Position numbers and translations under genes: made by a program. Shown piece after piece: positions 45,632 to 54,160 of a DNA stretch of 64,000 bases. Location of the stretch: positions 53,372 through 117,371 of the forward strand of contig JBIOVM010000165.1 of assembly GCA_044867785.1 (NCBI GenBank). The letters run 5' to 3'. Below the pieces are notes generated by a model, which worked only from the letters and a program-made list of their open reading frames with translations, did no database searches and was not told where the DNA came from. The DNA comes from DASRDR01 sp044867785. GTDB taxonomy: Bacteria > Methylomirabilota > Methylomirabilia > Rokubacteriales > DASRDR01. Position 1 is the first letter of the stretch, and every line of letters begins with the position of its first letter.

Positions 45632-47281
45632 ATGGCCACGAAGACGAGGAAGCCGACCTCCCGCGCCGAGCAGCGCGCGCTCCTGAAGCTGAGCCCCTTC
45701 GAGGTGAAGGACAAGCTCATGGCGCTGGCCGCCGAGACCGAGAAGGAAGGCCAGTTCCCGATGCTGAACGCGGGGCGCGGCAACCCGAACTGGCTCTGCA
45801 CCACCCCGCGCGAGGCGTTCGGCACCCTGCTGCGCTTCGCGATCGAGGAGACCCGCCGCGACCTGAACATACCGGACGCCGGCCGGATGCCGGAGAAGGC
45901 GGGCAGCGGAAAACGGTTCGCCGCGTTCCTGGACGCGAACCGGACCGCGCCGGGCGCCAAGCTGCTCCGGGAGTCCTTCGACTACGGCGTGAAGACGCTG
46001 AAGCTCGATCCCGACACGTTCGCGCACGAGCTGGCGGACGGCATCATCGGCGACATGTACCCGGTGCCGGGCCGGATGCTGCGCTGCATCGAGCGGATCG
46101 TCCACGAGTTCCTGGCGCAGGAGATGTGCGGCGGGAAGCCCCCGGCCGGGCGGTTCGACCTGTTCGCGGTCGAGGGCGGCACCGCGGCCATGTGCTACAT
46201 CTTCAACTCCCTGATGTACAACGGCCTGCTCCGTCGCGGGGACACCATCGCCCTGGCCGTCCCGACGTTCCAGCCCTACATCGAGATCCCGCACCTCGAC
46301 CGCTACAAGTTCAAGGTCGTGAACATCGATGCGGGCAAGGAGCTGCGAGCCGACGGCACGCACTCCTGGCAGTACGCGGACTCGGAGATCGACAAGCTGG
46401 CCGACAAGCGGATCAAGGCGTTCTTCCTGGTCAACCCGAGCAATCCGCCGTCCTACGCGATGCGCCCGAGCTCGATGCGGCGGCTGGTCCAGCTCGTGAA
46501 GAGCCGCCACCCCAACCTGATGATCGTCACCGACGACGTGTACGGCACCTTCGTCCCGGGCTTCCGGTCGCTGATGGCCGAGCTCCCGCAGCAGACCATC
46601 GGGGTCTACTCGTACTCGAAGCACTTCGGGTGCACCGGCTGGCGCCTCGGGGTCGTGGCGCTCCACCAGGACAACATCTACGACAGGATGATCGCGAGGC
46701 TGCCGGCCAAGGACCGGAAGGCGCTCCACCACCGGTATGGCAGCATCACGCTGACGCCGGAAAAGATCAAGTTCATCGACCGCATGGTCGCGGACAGCCG
46801 CGAGATCGCGCTCAACCACACCGCCGGGCTGTCGCTGCCCCAGCAGATCCAGATGGGGCTGTTCTCGCTGTTCGCCATCCTGGACACGGCAAACAGCTAC
46901 AAGACGCTCTGTCAGCTCGTCGTGCGGCGGCGGTTCAAGGGGCTCCTGGACGGCGTGGGGGTGCCGCTGCCGTCCGACGAGAACCAGGCTTACTACTATG
47001 CGGAGCTGGACCTGTTGCGCTGGGCGGAGCACGCCTACGGCTCGGATTTCGCGCAGTTCCTCAAGAAGAACTACGAGTGCACCGACGTCCTGTTCCGTCT
47101 GGCCGAGAAGACTGGCGTCGTGCTGATGCACGGCGGCGGCTTCGGGGGGCCCGAGTGGTCCGTCCGCGTGTCGCTCGCCAACCTCCGGGAGGAGACCTAC
47201 CCGAAGATCGGCGAGTACCTCCGGGAGGCCGCCCAGGGCTACGTCGAAGAGTGGAAGGCGTCGAAGAAGTCGGGCAAGTAG
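45632..47281 (+). CDS. aspD: Bifunctional aspartate aminotransferase/aspartate 4-decarboxylase
   Basis: A 549-residue PLP enzyme matching the length and pattern of L-aspartate beta-decarboxylases, which convert aspartate to alanine and CO2. The N-terminal LNAGRGNPNW motif, the FAVEGGTAAMCYIF stretch, the NPSNPPSYAM loop and the Schiff-base Lys330 in YSYSKHFGCTGWRLG are visible. The C-terminal extension beyond the aminotransferase core is typical of AspD. The gene follows aspT by 19 bases; together they make the Asp/Ala proton-motive cycle. The reaction uses one cytoplasmic proton per turn. Confidence 0.92.
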   Translation: MATKTRKPTSRAEQRALLKLSPFEVKDKLMALAAETEKEGQFPMLNAGRGNPNWLCTTPREAFGTLLRFAIEETRRDLNIPDAGRMPEKAGSGKRFAAFLDANRTAPGAKLLRESFDYGVKTLKLDPDTFAHELADGIIGDMYPVPGRMLRCIERIVHEFLAQEMCGGKPPAGRFDLFAVEGGTAAMCYIFNSLMYNGLLRRGDTIALAVPTFQPYIEIPHLDRYKFKVVNIDAGKELRADGTHSWQYADSEIDKLADKRIKAFFLVNPSNPPSYAMRPSSMRRLVQLVKSRHPNLMIVTDDVYGTFVPGFRSLMAELPQQTIGVYSYSKHFGCTGWRLGVVALHQDNIYDRMIARLPAKDRKALHHRYGSITLTPEKIKFIDRMVADSREIALNHTAGLSLPQQIQMGLFSLFAILDTANSYKTLCQLVVRRRFKGLLDGVGVPLPSDENQAYYYAELDLLRWAEHAYGSDFAQFLKKNYECTDVLFRLAEKTGVVLMHGGGFGGPEWSVRVSLANLREETYPKIGEYLREAAQGYVEEWKASKKSGK

Positions 47282-47323
47282 CGAAGCGCATCGGCCAGTG
47301 GCCCGTGGACGAGGAGGGTCGCC

Positions 47324-47719
47324 GTGACGTCATTCGCGGTCGTCGGGCTGGCGGGCGTGCTCGCCCTCGGGGCCGGTGCCTGGCCGGGCCCGGCGGGCGC
47401 GGAGGGCACCTGCCAGGAAGCCGTGCCGACGTCCGCACTCCGCGCGACCATCGAATACGCGGCGCCGGTATCTGGCACCTGGGCGCCGTCCACGGGGGCG
47501 CTGCCGACATTCGCGTTCGGCACGCCAGCCGAGGTGCTGCTGGTGGTTCCGGGCGGTTACATCGTGCGACAGGAAGGTCCACTCGAGCGGACGATCGAGC
47601 AAGCACACTACGTGTCGCGGCAGGTGGGTTACCCCATTGTCGTGACGATTCCGGACCCGGCGGGCGGACCACCGCGAGTCGAGTACCTCGGGACCTATTG
47701 GGGCGACCTGGGCAAGTGA
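47324..47719 (+). CDS. Small exported protein of unknown function
   Basis: GTG 47324, preceded by GAGGAGG, opens a 131-residue protein. A signal peptide (VVGLAGVLALGAGAWPGPAGA) leads into a short mature protein with one cysteine and Pro/Tyr-rich strands (PTFAFGTPAEVLLVVPGGYI, GYPIVVTIPDPAGGPP). I do not recognise a family. It is 42 bases downstream of aspD and could be co-transcribed. Confidence 0.65.
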   Translation: MTSFAVVGLAGVLALGAGAWPGPAGAEGTCQEAVPTSALRATIEYAAPVSGTWAPSTGALPTFAFGTPAEVLLVVPGGYIVRQEGPLERTIEQAHYVSRQVGYPIVVTIPDPAGGPPRVEYLGTYWGDLGK

Positions 47720-47860
47720 CCCGCGCGGCGAGGGCACGCCAGGCTGCTCCGCAGGAGTCGAGTCGTGGCGGACGTGCGTCGATCACGCGGGCGGCGGCAC
47801 TCGCTCGGTGATCGCTCTGGCGGCAGACGTGGGATCACCAACTGAACCGGAGGGAAAGCA

Positions 47861-48478
47861 ATGCGGACACCGATCGTCGTGTTCCTGGTAAGTGCGCTCG
47901 TTCCTGCTGCCCTGGCGAGCAGCCCCTCGGCTGCGGTTGTCGCGCAGGCCACGGCGCCGGCTGCCAAGCCGAAGACCCCCGAGGCGGCCAAGCCGAAGGT
48001 CCAGGAGGCCGCCGTCGTCACGCTGCGCGGCACCGTGGAAGCGATCGACAAGGAGAAGCAGACGGTCACCATCAAGGGACCGAATCGGACCCTGACGGTG
48101 CAGGTCCGCGATCCCAAGAAGCTCGAGGCGATCAAGGTGGGCGATCCGGTGGTGGGCAAGTACTACGAGGCGATGGCGTTCGAGGTGAAGAAGGCAGGCA
48201 CCGCGACCCCGGGCGTGACCGCCCAGCAAGGCACCGCCACCTCCAAGCCCGGCACGACGCCGGCCGGCGCCGTCGGGCAACAGGTCACCCTGACGGTGAC
48301 CATCGTCGAGATCGACAAGAAGGCGGGCACGGTGACCGTCAAGGGCCCGGAGGGGCGCACCGAGACCGTCAAGGCACGAGACCCGAAGAACCTGGAGGCC
48401 GTGCAGGTGGGCGATCTCGTGGAGATCACCTACACGCAGGCGCTGGCGATCACGCTCGACAAGTCGGCCGCGAAATGA
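47861..48478 (+). CDS. Exported protein with two internally repeated beta domains
   Basis: A 205-residue exported protein. After a signal peptide and a Pro/Ala/Lys linker, two copies of an about 60-residue unit occur: VTLRGTVEAIDKEKQTVTIK with VRDPKKLEAIKVGD, and VTLTVTIVEIDKKAGTVTVK with ARDPKNLEAVQVGD. The pattern suggests small OB-like or DUF5666-like barrels; the family is not certain. A Pro/Thr linker separates them. The stop overlaps the start of the DUF4136 gene (ATGA), so the two are co-translated. Confidence 0.7.
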   Translation: MRTPIVVFLVSALVPAALASSPSAAVVAQATAPAAKPKTPEAAKPKVQEAAVVTLRGTVEAIDKEKQTVTIKGPNRTLTVQVRDPKKLEAIKVGDPVVGKYYEAMAFEVKKAGTATPGVTAQQGTATSKPGTTPAGAVGQQVTLTVTIVEIDKKAGTVTVKGPEGRTETVKARDPKNLEAVQVGDLVEITYTQALAITLDKSAAK

Positions 48479-48945
48479 GCGTGCGCTCCCGCAGGTCGGC
48501 GGTCCGGATCCTCGTGGCGATCGCGGCTCCCCTGGCGATCCTGATCGGGGGAGGCTGCGGGACGACCATCAATCACACCTACGACCCCTCGGCGACTTTC
48601 GGCCCGCTCAGGAACTATGCGTGGGCGCCGGGATCGCCCGTCTACTCGCAGAACAGCCTCGTCGAGGCGAACGTTCAGGCCGTGGCGGATCCGCTGTTGG
48701 GGAAGAAGGGGTTCATGAAGACGACGGCCAGTCCCGATCTCGTCATCTCGGTCAGGCTCGAGAACTATCCCTACGGCAGCGCCGAGAGCTACGAGCTCAG
48801 GATGCTGGGCCTGAACGTGTACCGGGCCGACGGCCAGACGCTGATCTGGCGGGGGACGGCGTCCGGATCCATCAGCACCGATGCGGCATCCGGCGAGCTG
48901 GACAGTGCGGTCCAGGCCATTCTCGCCGCCTTCCCCCCGAAGTGA
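48475..48945 (+). CDS. DUF4136-type lipoprotein
   Basis: A 156-residue protein with a lipoprotein signal ending LIGGGC and the DUF4136 pattern: HTYDPSATFGPLRNYAW near the N-terminus, ANVQAVADPLLGKKGF and DLVISVRLENY, and a C-terminal IWRGTASGSISTDAA with LDSAVQAILAAFPP. The fold is probably an outer-membrane-associated periplasmic domain with unknown function. It is translationally coupled to the upstream repeat protein. Confidence 0.85.
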   Translation: MSVRSRRSAVRILVAIAAPLAILIGGGCGTTINHTYDPSATFGPLRNYAWAPGSPVYSQNSLVEANVQAVADPLLGKKGFMKTTASPDLVISVRLENYPYGSAESYELRMLGLNVYRADGQTLIWRGTASGSISTDAASGELDSAVQAILAAFPPK

Positions 48946-48952
48946 AGGAATC

Positions 48953-48968
48953 CGGGACGCTTCTTGCC
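48953..48968 (+). promoter_or_regulatory. Sigma-54-like promoter upstream of the second AspT gene
   Basis: CGGGACG-CTTC-TTGCC keeps GG and GC at 10-base spacing and a perfect TTGC; the first base, one base of the -24 element and the last base deviate. It closely resembles the STAS promoter (GGxACGsTTCTTGCC). Expected start near 48979, about 65 bases before GTG 49044. Confidence 0.4.
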
Positions 48969-49043
48969 GCTCCGGGCGCCCGCCCGGCGTGACCGCGATG
49001 GCATCGCTCGAGAAGGCCGGACAGAACGACGGGGGGTGAGCCG

Positions 49044-50735
49044 GTGACCTGGTTCGTCAGTGCCTTGCGGCAGAATCCCGAGCTGGCGATTTTCCTCACG
49101 CTGGCCCTGGGCTTCCTCATCGGAAAGCTCAAGATCGGGAGCTTCAGCTTCGGAACGGTGGTGGGCACGCTCCTGGCGGGCGTGCTCGTCGGACAGCTCA
49201 ACATCCAGGTCCCCGGAATCGTCAAGACCGTGTTCTTCGACCTCTTCCTCTTCACCACCGGCTACAAGGTCGGGCCGCAGTTCTTCCGGGGCCTGAAGAA
49301 GGACGCCCTCTCACAGGTCGCGGTCACGGTCGTGCTGTGCGTCACGTGCCTGGTCGCCGCCCTCGTCGCCGCGAAGGTCTTCGCGTACGACATCGGGACC
49401 GCAGCGGGGCTCCTGGCGGGGGCCTTCTCTGAATCCACCGTGATCGGGACCGCTGGCGACGCCATCAATCGCCTGGCGCTCCCGGCCGAGGAGAAGGCGC
49501 GGCTCGTCAACAACATCCCCGTTGCCTATGCTGTCACGTACCTGGTGGGGACGGCCGTCCTCGTCTGGTTCATTCCCACGATCGGGCCCAAGCTCATGGG
49601 AGTCAACCTCCGGGACGAGGCCAAGAAGATGGAAGATCAGGGCGGGGGCGCTGCGGAAGCCGAGTCCGGGGTGTTCTCGGCGGTCCGGCGATTCGAGGTC
49701 CGGGCCTATCGCGTGACCAATGACACCCTCGTGAACAAGACGGTCGGCGATCTCGAGAGGCTGCCCAGGGAGTTTAGGCTCTTCATCCTGCGGGTCCGTC
49801 GGCAGGGCGCCCTCCTGGAGGCCGAGCCGAGCACGGCGATCCGGCGGGACGACGTCGTGGCAGTGGCCACACGTCGCGACCTCCACGTGCAGCGCGGCAG
49901 TGTGATCGGTCCGGAGGTCCAGGATGTCGACCTGCTCGACATCCCCCTCGAGATGCTGGACGTGGTGGTGACGAGCAAGGCGCTGGTCGGGAAGAGCCTG
50001 GCCGAGCTGGCCAAGGGCGAGTTCGCCCGCGGCGTCTTCATGCGGAGGCTCATGCGAGCCGGGGAGGAGATGCCGATCCTCCCTGAGACACGTGTCGACC
50101 GCGGCGACGTGATGAGCCTGATCGGCCCGAAGCCCGAGGTGGAGCGTGCGGCCAAGGAGCTCGGATACCCCGATCGCCCCACGAACGCCACGGACATGAT
50201 CTTCGTCGGCACCGGCATCGTCCTCGGAGGCTTCGTCGGCATCCTGTCGGTGACGCTCGCGGGTGTGCCGCTCACCCTCACCGCCAGCGGCGGCGCCCTC
50301 ATCATGGGCCTCGTGTTCGGCTGGCTCCGATCGGTGCGGCCGTTCTTCGGCCGGATCCCCGAGGCAGCGATCTGGATCTTCGACACCGTCGGTCTCTGCG
50401 TCTTCATCGGCGTGGTGGGGATCACGGCCGGTCCCGGCTTCGTGGCCGGACTCCAGAAGACCGGCATCAGCCTGGTCATCGTCGGTCTGATCTGCTCCTT
50501 GACCCCCCACATCGTGACGATTCTCTTCGGCCGCTACGTGCTGGGCATGAACCCGCTCATCCTCCTGGGCGCCTCCGCCGGCGCCGGGACGATCACGGCC
50601 GCCCTCCGTGCGGTCCAGGACGAGGCGCAGAGCAAGGTGCCCGCCATCGGCTACACCGTGCCGTATGCGATCGGGAACATTCTCCTGACCGCCTGGGGAC
50701 CCGTCCTCGTGGCCCTGTTGTCGCTGGGCCGATAG
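49044..50735 (+). CDS. Second AspT-family amino-acid antiporter
   Basis: A 563-residue paralogue of AspT, the same length and architecture: N-terminal membrane block (LALGFLIGKLKIGSFSFGTVVG), two central RCK_C domains (about 215-285 and 295-365), C-terminal membrane block with LTASGGALIMGLVFGWLRS. No decarboxylase lies next to it; instead it precedes gltS. It may exchange glutamate, or the substrate/product pair of the large decarboxylase at 41130. GTG start, ribosome-binding site GGGGGG. A sigma-54-like promoter lies 76 bases upstream. Confidence 0.88.
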   Translation: MTWFVSALRQNPELAIFLTLALGFLIGKLKIGSFSFGTVVGTLLAGVLVGQLNIQVPGIVKTVFFDLFLFTTGYKVGPQFFRGLKKDALSQVAVTVVLCVTCLVAALVAAKVFAYDIGTAAGLLAGAFSESTVIGTAGDAINRLALPAEEKARLVNNIPVAYAVTYLVGTAVLVWFIPTIGPKLMGVNLRDEAKKMEDQGGGAAEAESGVFSAVRRFEVRAYRVTNDTLVNKTVGDLERLPREFRLFILRVRRQGALLEAEPSTAIRRDDVVAVATRRDLHVQRGSVIGPEVQDVDLLDIPLEMLDVVVTSKALVGKSLAELAKGEFARGVFMRRLMRAGEEMPILPETRVDRGDVMSLIGPKPEVERAAKELGYPDRPTNATDMIFVGTGIVLGGFVGILSVTLAGVPLTLTASGGALIMGLVFGWLRSVRPFFGRIPEAAIWIFDTVGLCVFIGVVGITAGPGFVAGLQKTGISLVIVGLICSLTPHIVTILFGRYVLGMNPLILLGASAGAGTITAALRAVQDEAQSKVPAIGYTVPYAIGNILLTAWGPVLVALLSLGR

Positions 50736-50853
50736 ACCTGGGTTCCGAGAGGACCACTCAACCGATGCCTGGAACCGGAGTGGTGGCCGCCGGTCGCGCT
50801 CCGGCGCCACGGCGGTGCGCTCACGGCGGTGTCGCCATCGGGCGAAGGGCGCC

Positions 50854-52065
50854 ATGCGAACCGTAGAGTTCGACCTCGTCTCCACGCTGCTGGTGTCGAT
50901 GGTGGTGCTCTTCCTGGGGCGCTTCCTGGTGGCCTCGGTGCCAGTGCTGCGGCGCTTGAACATCCCGGCTCCCGTCGTCGGCGGCGGGATGATCGCGCTG
51001 GTCCTGGCCCTGGTCGACGGCCTCCTGCACGTCAAGCTGGGCTTCAACCTCGGCTTGAAGGACACGCTCCTTCTCATGTTCTTCACGACGGTGGGGCTTG
51101 CCGCGGACGCCCGGATGCTCGCCAAGGGAGGTCCCCGGCTCCTGCTGTTCCTGGGCATCAGCGTGGTGCTGATCGTCGTCCAGAACGCCATCGGCCTCGG
51201 CGCCTCGCGCTTGCTCGATCTCCATCCCGTCGTCGGGCTCCTCGGCGGGTCGATCACGCTCGTGGGCGGCCACGGGACCGGCGCGGCCTACGCGGGGCGG
51301 CTCGGCGAGACCATGAACCTCCAGGGGGCCATGGAGCTCACCATGGCCTGCGCCACCGCGGGCCTGGTCATCGGCGCCGTCCTCGGCGGCCCGCTGGCGG
51401 AGTTCCTCCTGAAGCGCTACAAGCTGACCGGGCCGACGCTGGTCGCGGCGGAAGCCGAGTCGGCGGCGCTGGCCGCGGCTCCGGACGACGCGGTCACCGC
51501 GAGCTCCCTGATCAACACGCTCTTCGTCGTCCTCCTGTGCCTGGCGGGCGGCAAGGTCCTCGTCGGCCTGATGGCCGGAACGGGGTTCATACTGCCGGAC
51601 TTCGTGTTCTCCCTTCTCCTCGGCGTGGTCATCCGGAACGCGACGGGCTTCACCCAGCGGTTTCGGATGAGCGACGTGACCGTGGACGTGGTCGGCAGCG
51701 TCGCGCTCTCGCTGTTCCTGGTCATGGCGCTCATGACCATGCGCCTGCTCGACCTGGTGAACCTGGCCGGTCCGCTCCTCGTGATCCTGGTCGCGCAGAC
51801 GACGGCCGTCGCACTCTACGCGGCCCTGGTGACCTTCCGGGTCATGGGCCGCAACTACGACGCGGCGATCATGGCTGCCGGCCAGGTCGGATTCGGCATG
51901 TCGTCGACCGCGTGCGCGCTCGCCATCATGAAGTCGGTGACGGAGCGCCACGGCCCGTCACCGCTCGCCTTCATCATCGTCCCGATGGTCGGCGCGTTCT
52001 TCATCGACATCACGAATGCGTTCATCATCCAAGCCTTCCTCACCATGCCGCTCTTCGGCTTCTGA
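50854..52065 (+). CDS. gltS: Sodium/glutamate symporter
   Basis: A 403-residue ESS-family transporter. It begins FDLVSTLLVSMVVLFLGRFL, followed by RLNIPAPVVGGGMIAL and FFTTVGLAADARML, and the pore-loop motif GGHGTGAAYA. The second-half repeat includes VGFGMSSTACALAIM. This is characteristic of GltS, which imports glutamate with Na+. ATG 50854 with GAAGGG upstream was chosen; a longer in-frame start at 50815 lacks support. With the AspT homologues it makes this locus rich in dicarboxylic amino-acid carriers. Confidence 0.93.
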   Translation: MRTVEFDLVSTLLVSMVVLFLGRFLVASVPVLRRLNIPAPVVGGGMIALVLALVDGLLHVKLGFNLGLKDTLLLMFFTTVGLAADARMLAKGGPRLLLFLGISVVLIVVQNAIGLGASRLLDLHPVVGLLGGSITLVGGHGTGAAYAGRLGETMNLQGAMELTMACATAGLVIGAVLGGPLAEFLLKRYKLTGPTLVAAEAESAALAAAPDDAVTASSLINTLFVVLLCLAGGKVLVGLMAGTGFILPDFVFSLLLGVVIRNATGFTQRFRMSDVTVDVVGSVALSLFLVMALMTMRLLDLVNLAGPLLVILVAQTTAVALYAALVTFRVMGRNYDAAIMAAGQVGFGMSSTACALAIMKSVTERHGPSPLAFIIVPMVGAFFIDITNAFIIQAFLTMPLFGF

Positions 52066-52095
52066 GCCATGCGGCAAGAGAGGGCGGAGCGGACC

Positions 52096-53643
52096 ATGAG
52101 AGCCATTCGAACGGGAAGGTGGACCGGCCTGGCGGTGCTGGCCGCAGTCACCGCGATCGTCGGCTGCTCGCGCGGGCCTGACGCGACCGCGCTCCGCACG
52201 GAGGTTCAGGGGAAGCTCGACCAGCGCTTCAAGCCGGGACTGTTCGGACTCGATCGATTCCGGCGCCAGGGGAGCGCACCCCTCCCGGCGTCGGACTCCG
52301 GGGCGAAGCGGTTGGCGGTGTACTTCAACGCGACCCTCAAGCTGAACCAGGGCTACGACTTCGGCGACTGGGAGGGGCTGAGCCCGGCGACCCTGGCCCA
52401 CGTCCTGGGAGCGACCGAGAAGGGCATTTACGGGCTCAAGACCGGCGAGAACCGTCCGGGCGAGGTGATCCAGGTCTACGGGAGCTCCACCTACGAATGG
52501 TCGGGCGATCGGTGGCAGAGCGTCGAGGCCACGACGACCGGCGTCGCGAAGACAACGGAGCCCGGCAACGCCGCCCCCGCCTCGCAGTCGAAGCAGCTCA
52601 TCGACCGACTCGCCGCCATGGTCGAGATCCCGCCGCCGGGGGTCCCGCCGGCCGACGAGGCGATGATCCGGGAGGAGCTCGACCGCGCGCTGCGGGCGAT
52701 CACCGCCCGGCGCGAGCGCCGGAACCGCGTCTACACGTTCGCCAGCGGGCCCGAAGCGGGCGAGTACTACCCGATCGCCCAAGCTTTGGTGGACCGGGTG
52801 GTCAAGCTCGACCAGACGCTCAAGGTCCGGAACGCGGAAACCGCCGGCAGCGTGGAGAACGTCCGCCTCATCGGCAGGAGGGAGGCGGACTACGCGCTCG
52901 TGCAGTCCAACGTGGCGGCGATGGCGGCCGCGGGCGAGGGACCGTTCGCCCAGGGAGGCGCCGTCACGTCGCTCCGCGCCCTGGGGAGCCTGTTCCCGGA
53001 GCCGGTGCACATCGTCGTCTCGGCCGCCTCGGGGATCCGGACGGCGGGAGACCTCCGGGGCAAGCGGGTGGCGATCGGGCCGCCGGACTCCGGCACGCGG
53101 GCCGACGCCTCGGCGATCCTCGCGGCGCACGGGCTCGCGGTGAAGGACCTCGCGGAGGCCCGGAACGAGGGCCTGGAGGCCGCCGCCGGCCGGCTGCGGG
53201 GGGGCCGGCTCGACGCCTTCTTCGCGACCGTGGGCGCTCCCACCCGGGAGCTCCAGCGCCTGGCGACGCGTCATCCCATTCGCCTCGTGTCCCTGGACGT
53301 CGCCGCCGTCGAGCGCCTCGTCACGGAGCATCCGGGGCTCGTCCGGCTCGTGCTCCCCGCCAACACGTATCCCGGCCAGAAGGGCGACGTGACGACCGTC
53401 GCCGCGGCGGCCCTCCTGGTCACGCACAGCGACGTCCCGGAGTCGGAGGCCGCGCTGGTTCTCCGGCTGGTGTTCGAGAACCCCGACTATCTCCCCGCGG
53501 GAAGCGCCCAGGGGGCGAAGATCTCGAAGCGGAGCGGGCTCCGCGGCGTCACGATCCCGGTGCATCCCGCCGTCAACCGGTACTTCGGGACTCCGGCGCC
53601 GGCGGGCCCGGGCGCTCCCGGAGCGCCGCCCAAGAAGAGTTAG
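52096..53643 (+). CDS. TAXI-family TRAP solute-binding lipoprotein with N-terminal extension
   Basis: A 515-residue lipoprotein (lipobox TAIVGC, Cys24). About 180 residues of unfamiliar N-terminal domain (DQRFKPGLFGLDRFRRQGSA, FNATLKLNQGYDFGDWEGL) precede a TAXI-type binding domain starting YTFASGPEAGEYYPIAQALVD and continuing AGSVENVRLIGRREADYALVQ. The TAXI part binds glutamate, 2-oxoglutarate or similar acids in known members. No TRAP permease is visible here, so it may act as a receptor or serve a distant permease. ATG 52096 is preferred over 52069 because GGCGGAG lies six bases upstream. Confidence 0.88.
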   Translation: MRAIRTGRWTGLAVLAAVTAIVGCSRGPDATALRTEVQGKLDQRFKPGLFGLDRFRRQGSAPLPASDSGAKRLAVYFNATLKLNQGYDFGDWEGLSPATLAHVLGATEKGIYGLKTGENRPGEVIQVYGSSTYEWSGDRWQSVEATTTGVAKTTEPGNAAPASQSKQLIDRLAAMVEIPPPGVPPADEAMIREELDRALRAITARRERRNRVYTFASGPEAGEYYPIAQALVDRVVKLDQTLKVRNAETAGSVENVRLIGRREADYALVQSNVAAMAAAGEGPFAQGGAVTSLRALGSLFPEPVHIVVSAASGIRTAGDLRGKRVAIGPPDSGTRADASAILAAHGLAVKDLAEARNEGLEAAAGRLRGGRLDAFFATVGAPTRELQRLATRHPIRLVSLDVAAVERLVTEHPGLVRLVLPANTYPGQKGDVTTVAAAALLVTHSDVPESEAALVLRLVFENPDYLPAGSAQGAKISKRSGLRGVTIPVHPAVNRYFGTPAPAGPGAPGAPPKKS

Positions 53644-53649
53644 CGCGGC

Positions 53650-54138
53650 GTGAACGTCAACCGGTCCACGCTCGTGCTCGGCAGCCTCACGCTGCTGGTG
53701 CTCATGCTCTCGCTTCCCGGGGCGCTGGCCGACGCGGTCGACCGGGGCGGGCTCTACCTGTTCTCCCGGGCGTTCCTGGAGGATCTGCCGAAGCGGCTGA
53801 CCGGTCCCGGACGCTTCCGGTTCGTCCTGCAGCCGCTCGTCGCGATGTTCCTGGGCATCCGCGGCGGGATGGCCGATGCTCGGGCGGGCCGGCCGCCATA
53901 CCTCCTCGGGCTCGTGATCGATCGGCAGCGCCGCGGCGAGCTGGCGCGTGACGGGTTCGAGACGGTGGCGAATCTCGTCCTCATGGGGATCCTGCTCGAC
54001 TCGGTGTTCCAGTGGGCGATCCTCGGCACGTCGCATCCGGGCCCGGCGCTGGTGGTGGGGCCCGTGCTGATCTCGACGCCGTACGCGATCGCGCGGGCCC
54101 TCGCGAACCGGGTCGCGCGCGTCGGCGTGAAGCGATGA
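53650..54138 (+). CDS. Small membrane protein
   Basis: GTG 53650, 6 bases after the TAXI gene, encodes 162 residues. There is an N-terminal hydrophobic segment (LVLGSLTLLVLMLSLPGALA) and two to three further helices, including FETVANLVLMGILLDSVFQWAILG and PALVVGPVLISTPYAIARALA. No named family was recognised. Tight spacing suggests that it works with the TAXI binding protein, possibly as a partner of its N-terminal domain; this is inference. Confidence 0.75.
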   Translation: MNVNRSTLVLGSLTLLVLMLSLPGALADAVDRGGLYLFSRAFLEDLPKRLTGPGRFRFVLQPLVAMFLGIRGGMADARAGRPPYLLGLVIDRQRRGELARDGFETVANLVLMGILLDSVFQWAILGTSHPGPALVVGPVLISTPYAIARALANRVARVGVKR

Positions 54139-54160
54139 ACGCAGCGAGGGGGTGGTCACC

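Noticed and set aside
47720..47860. GGGCACG at about 47731 as a sigma-54 promoter
   Set aside because: The following GC is at 11-base spacing and lacks TTGC.
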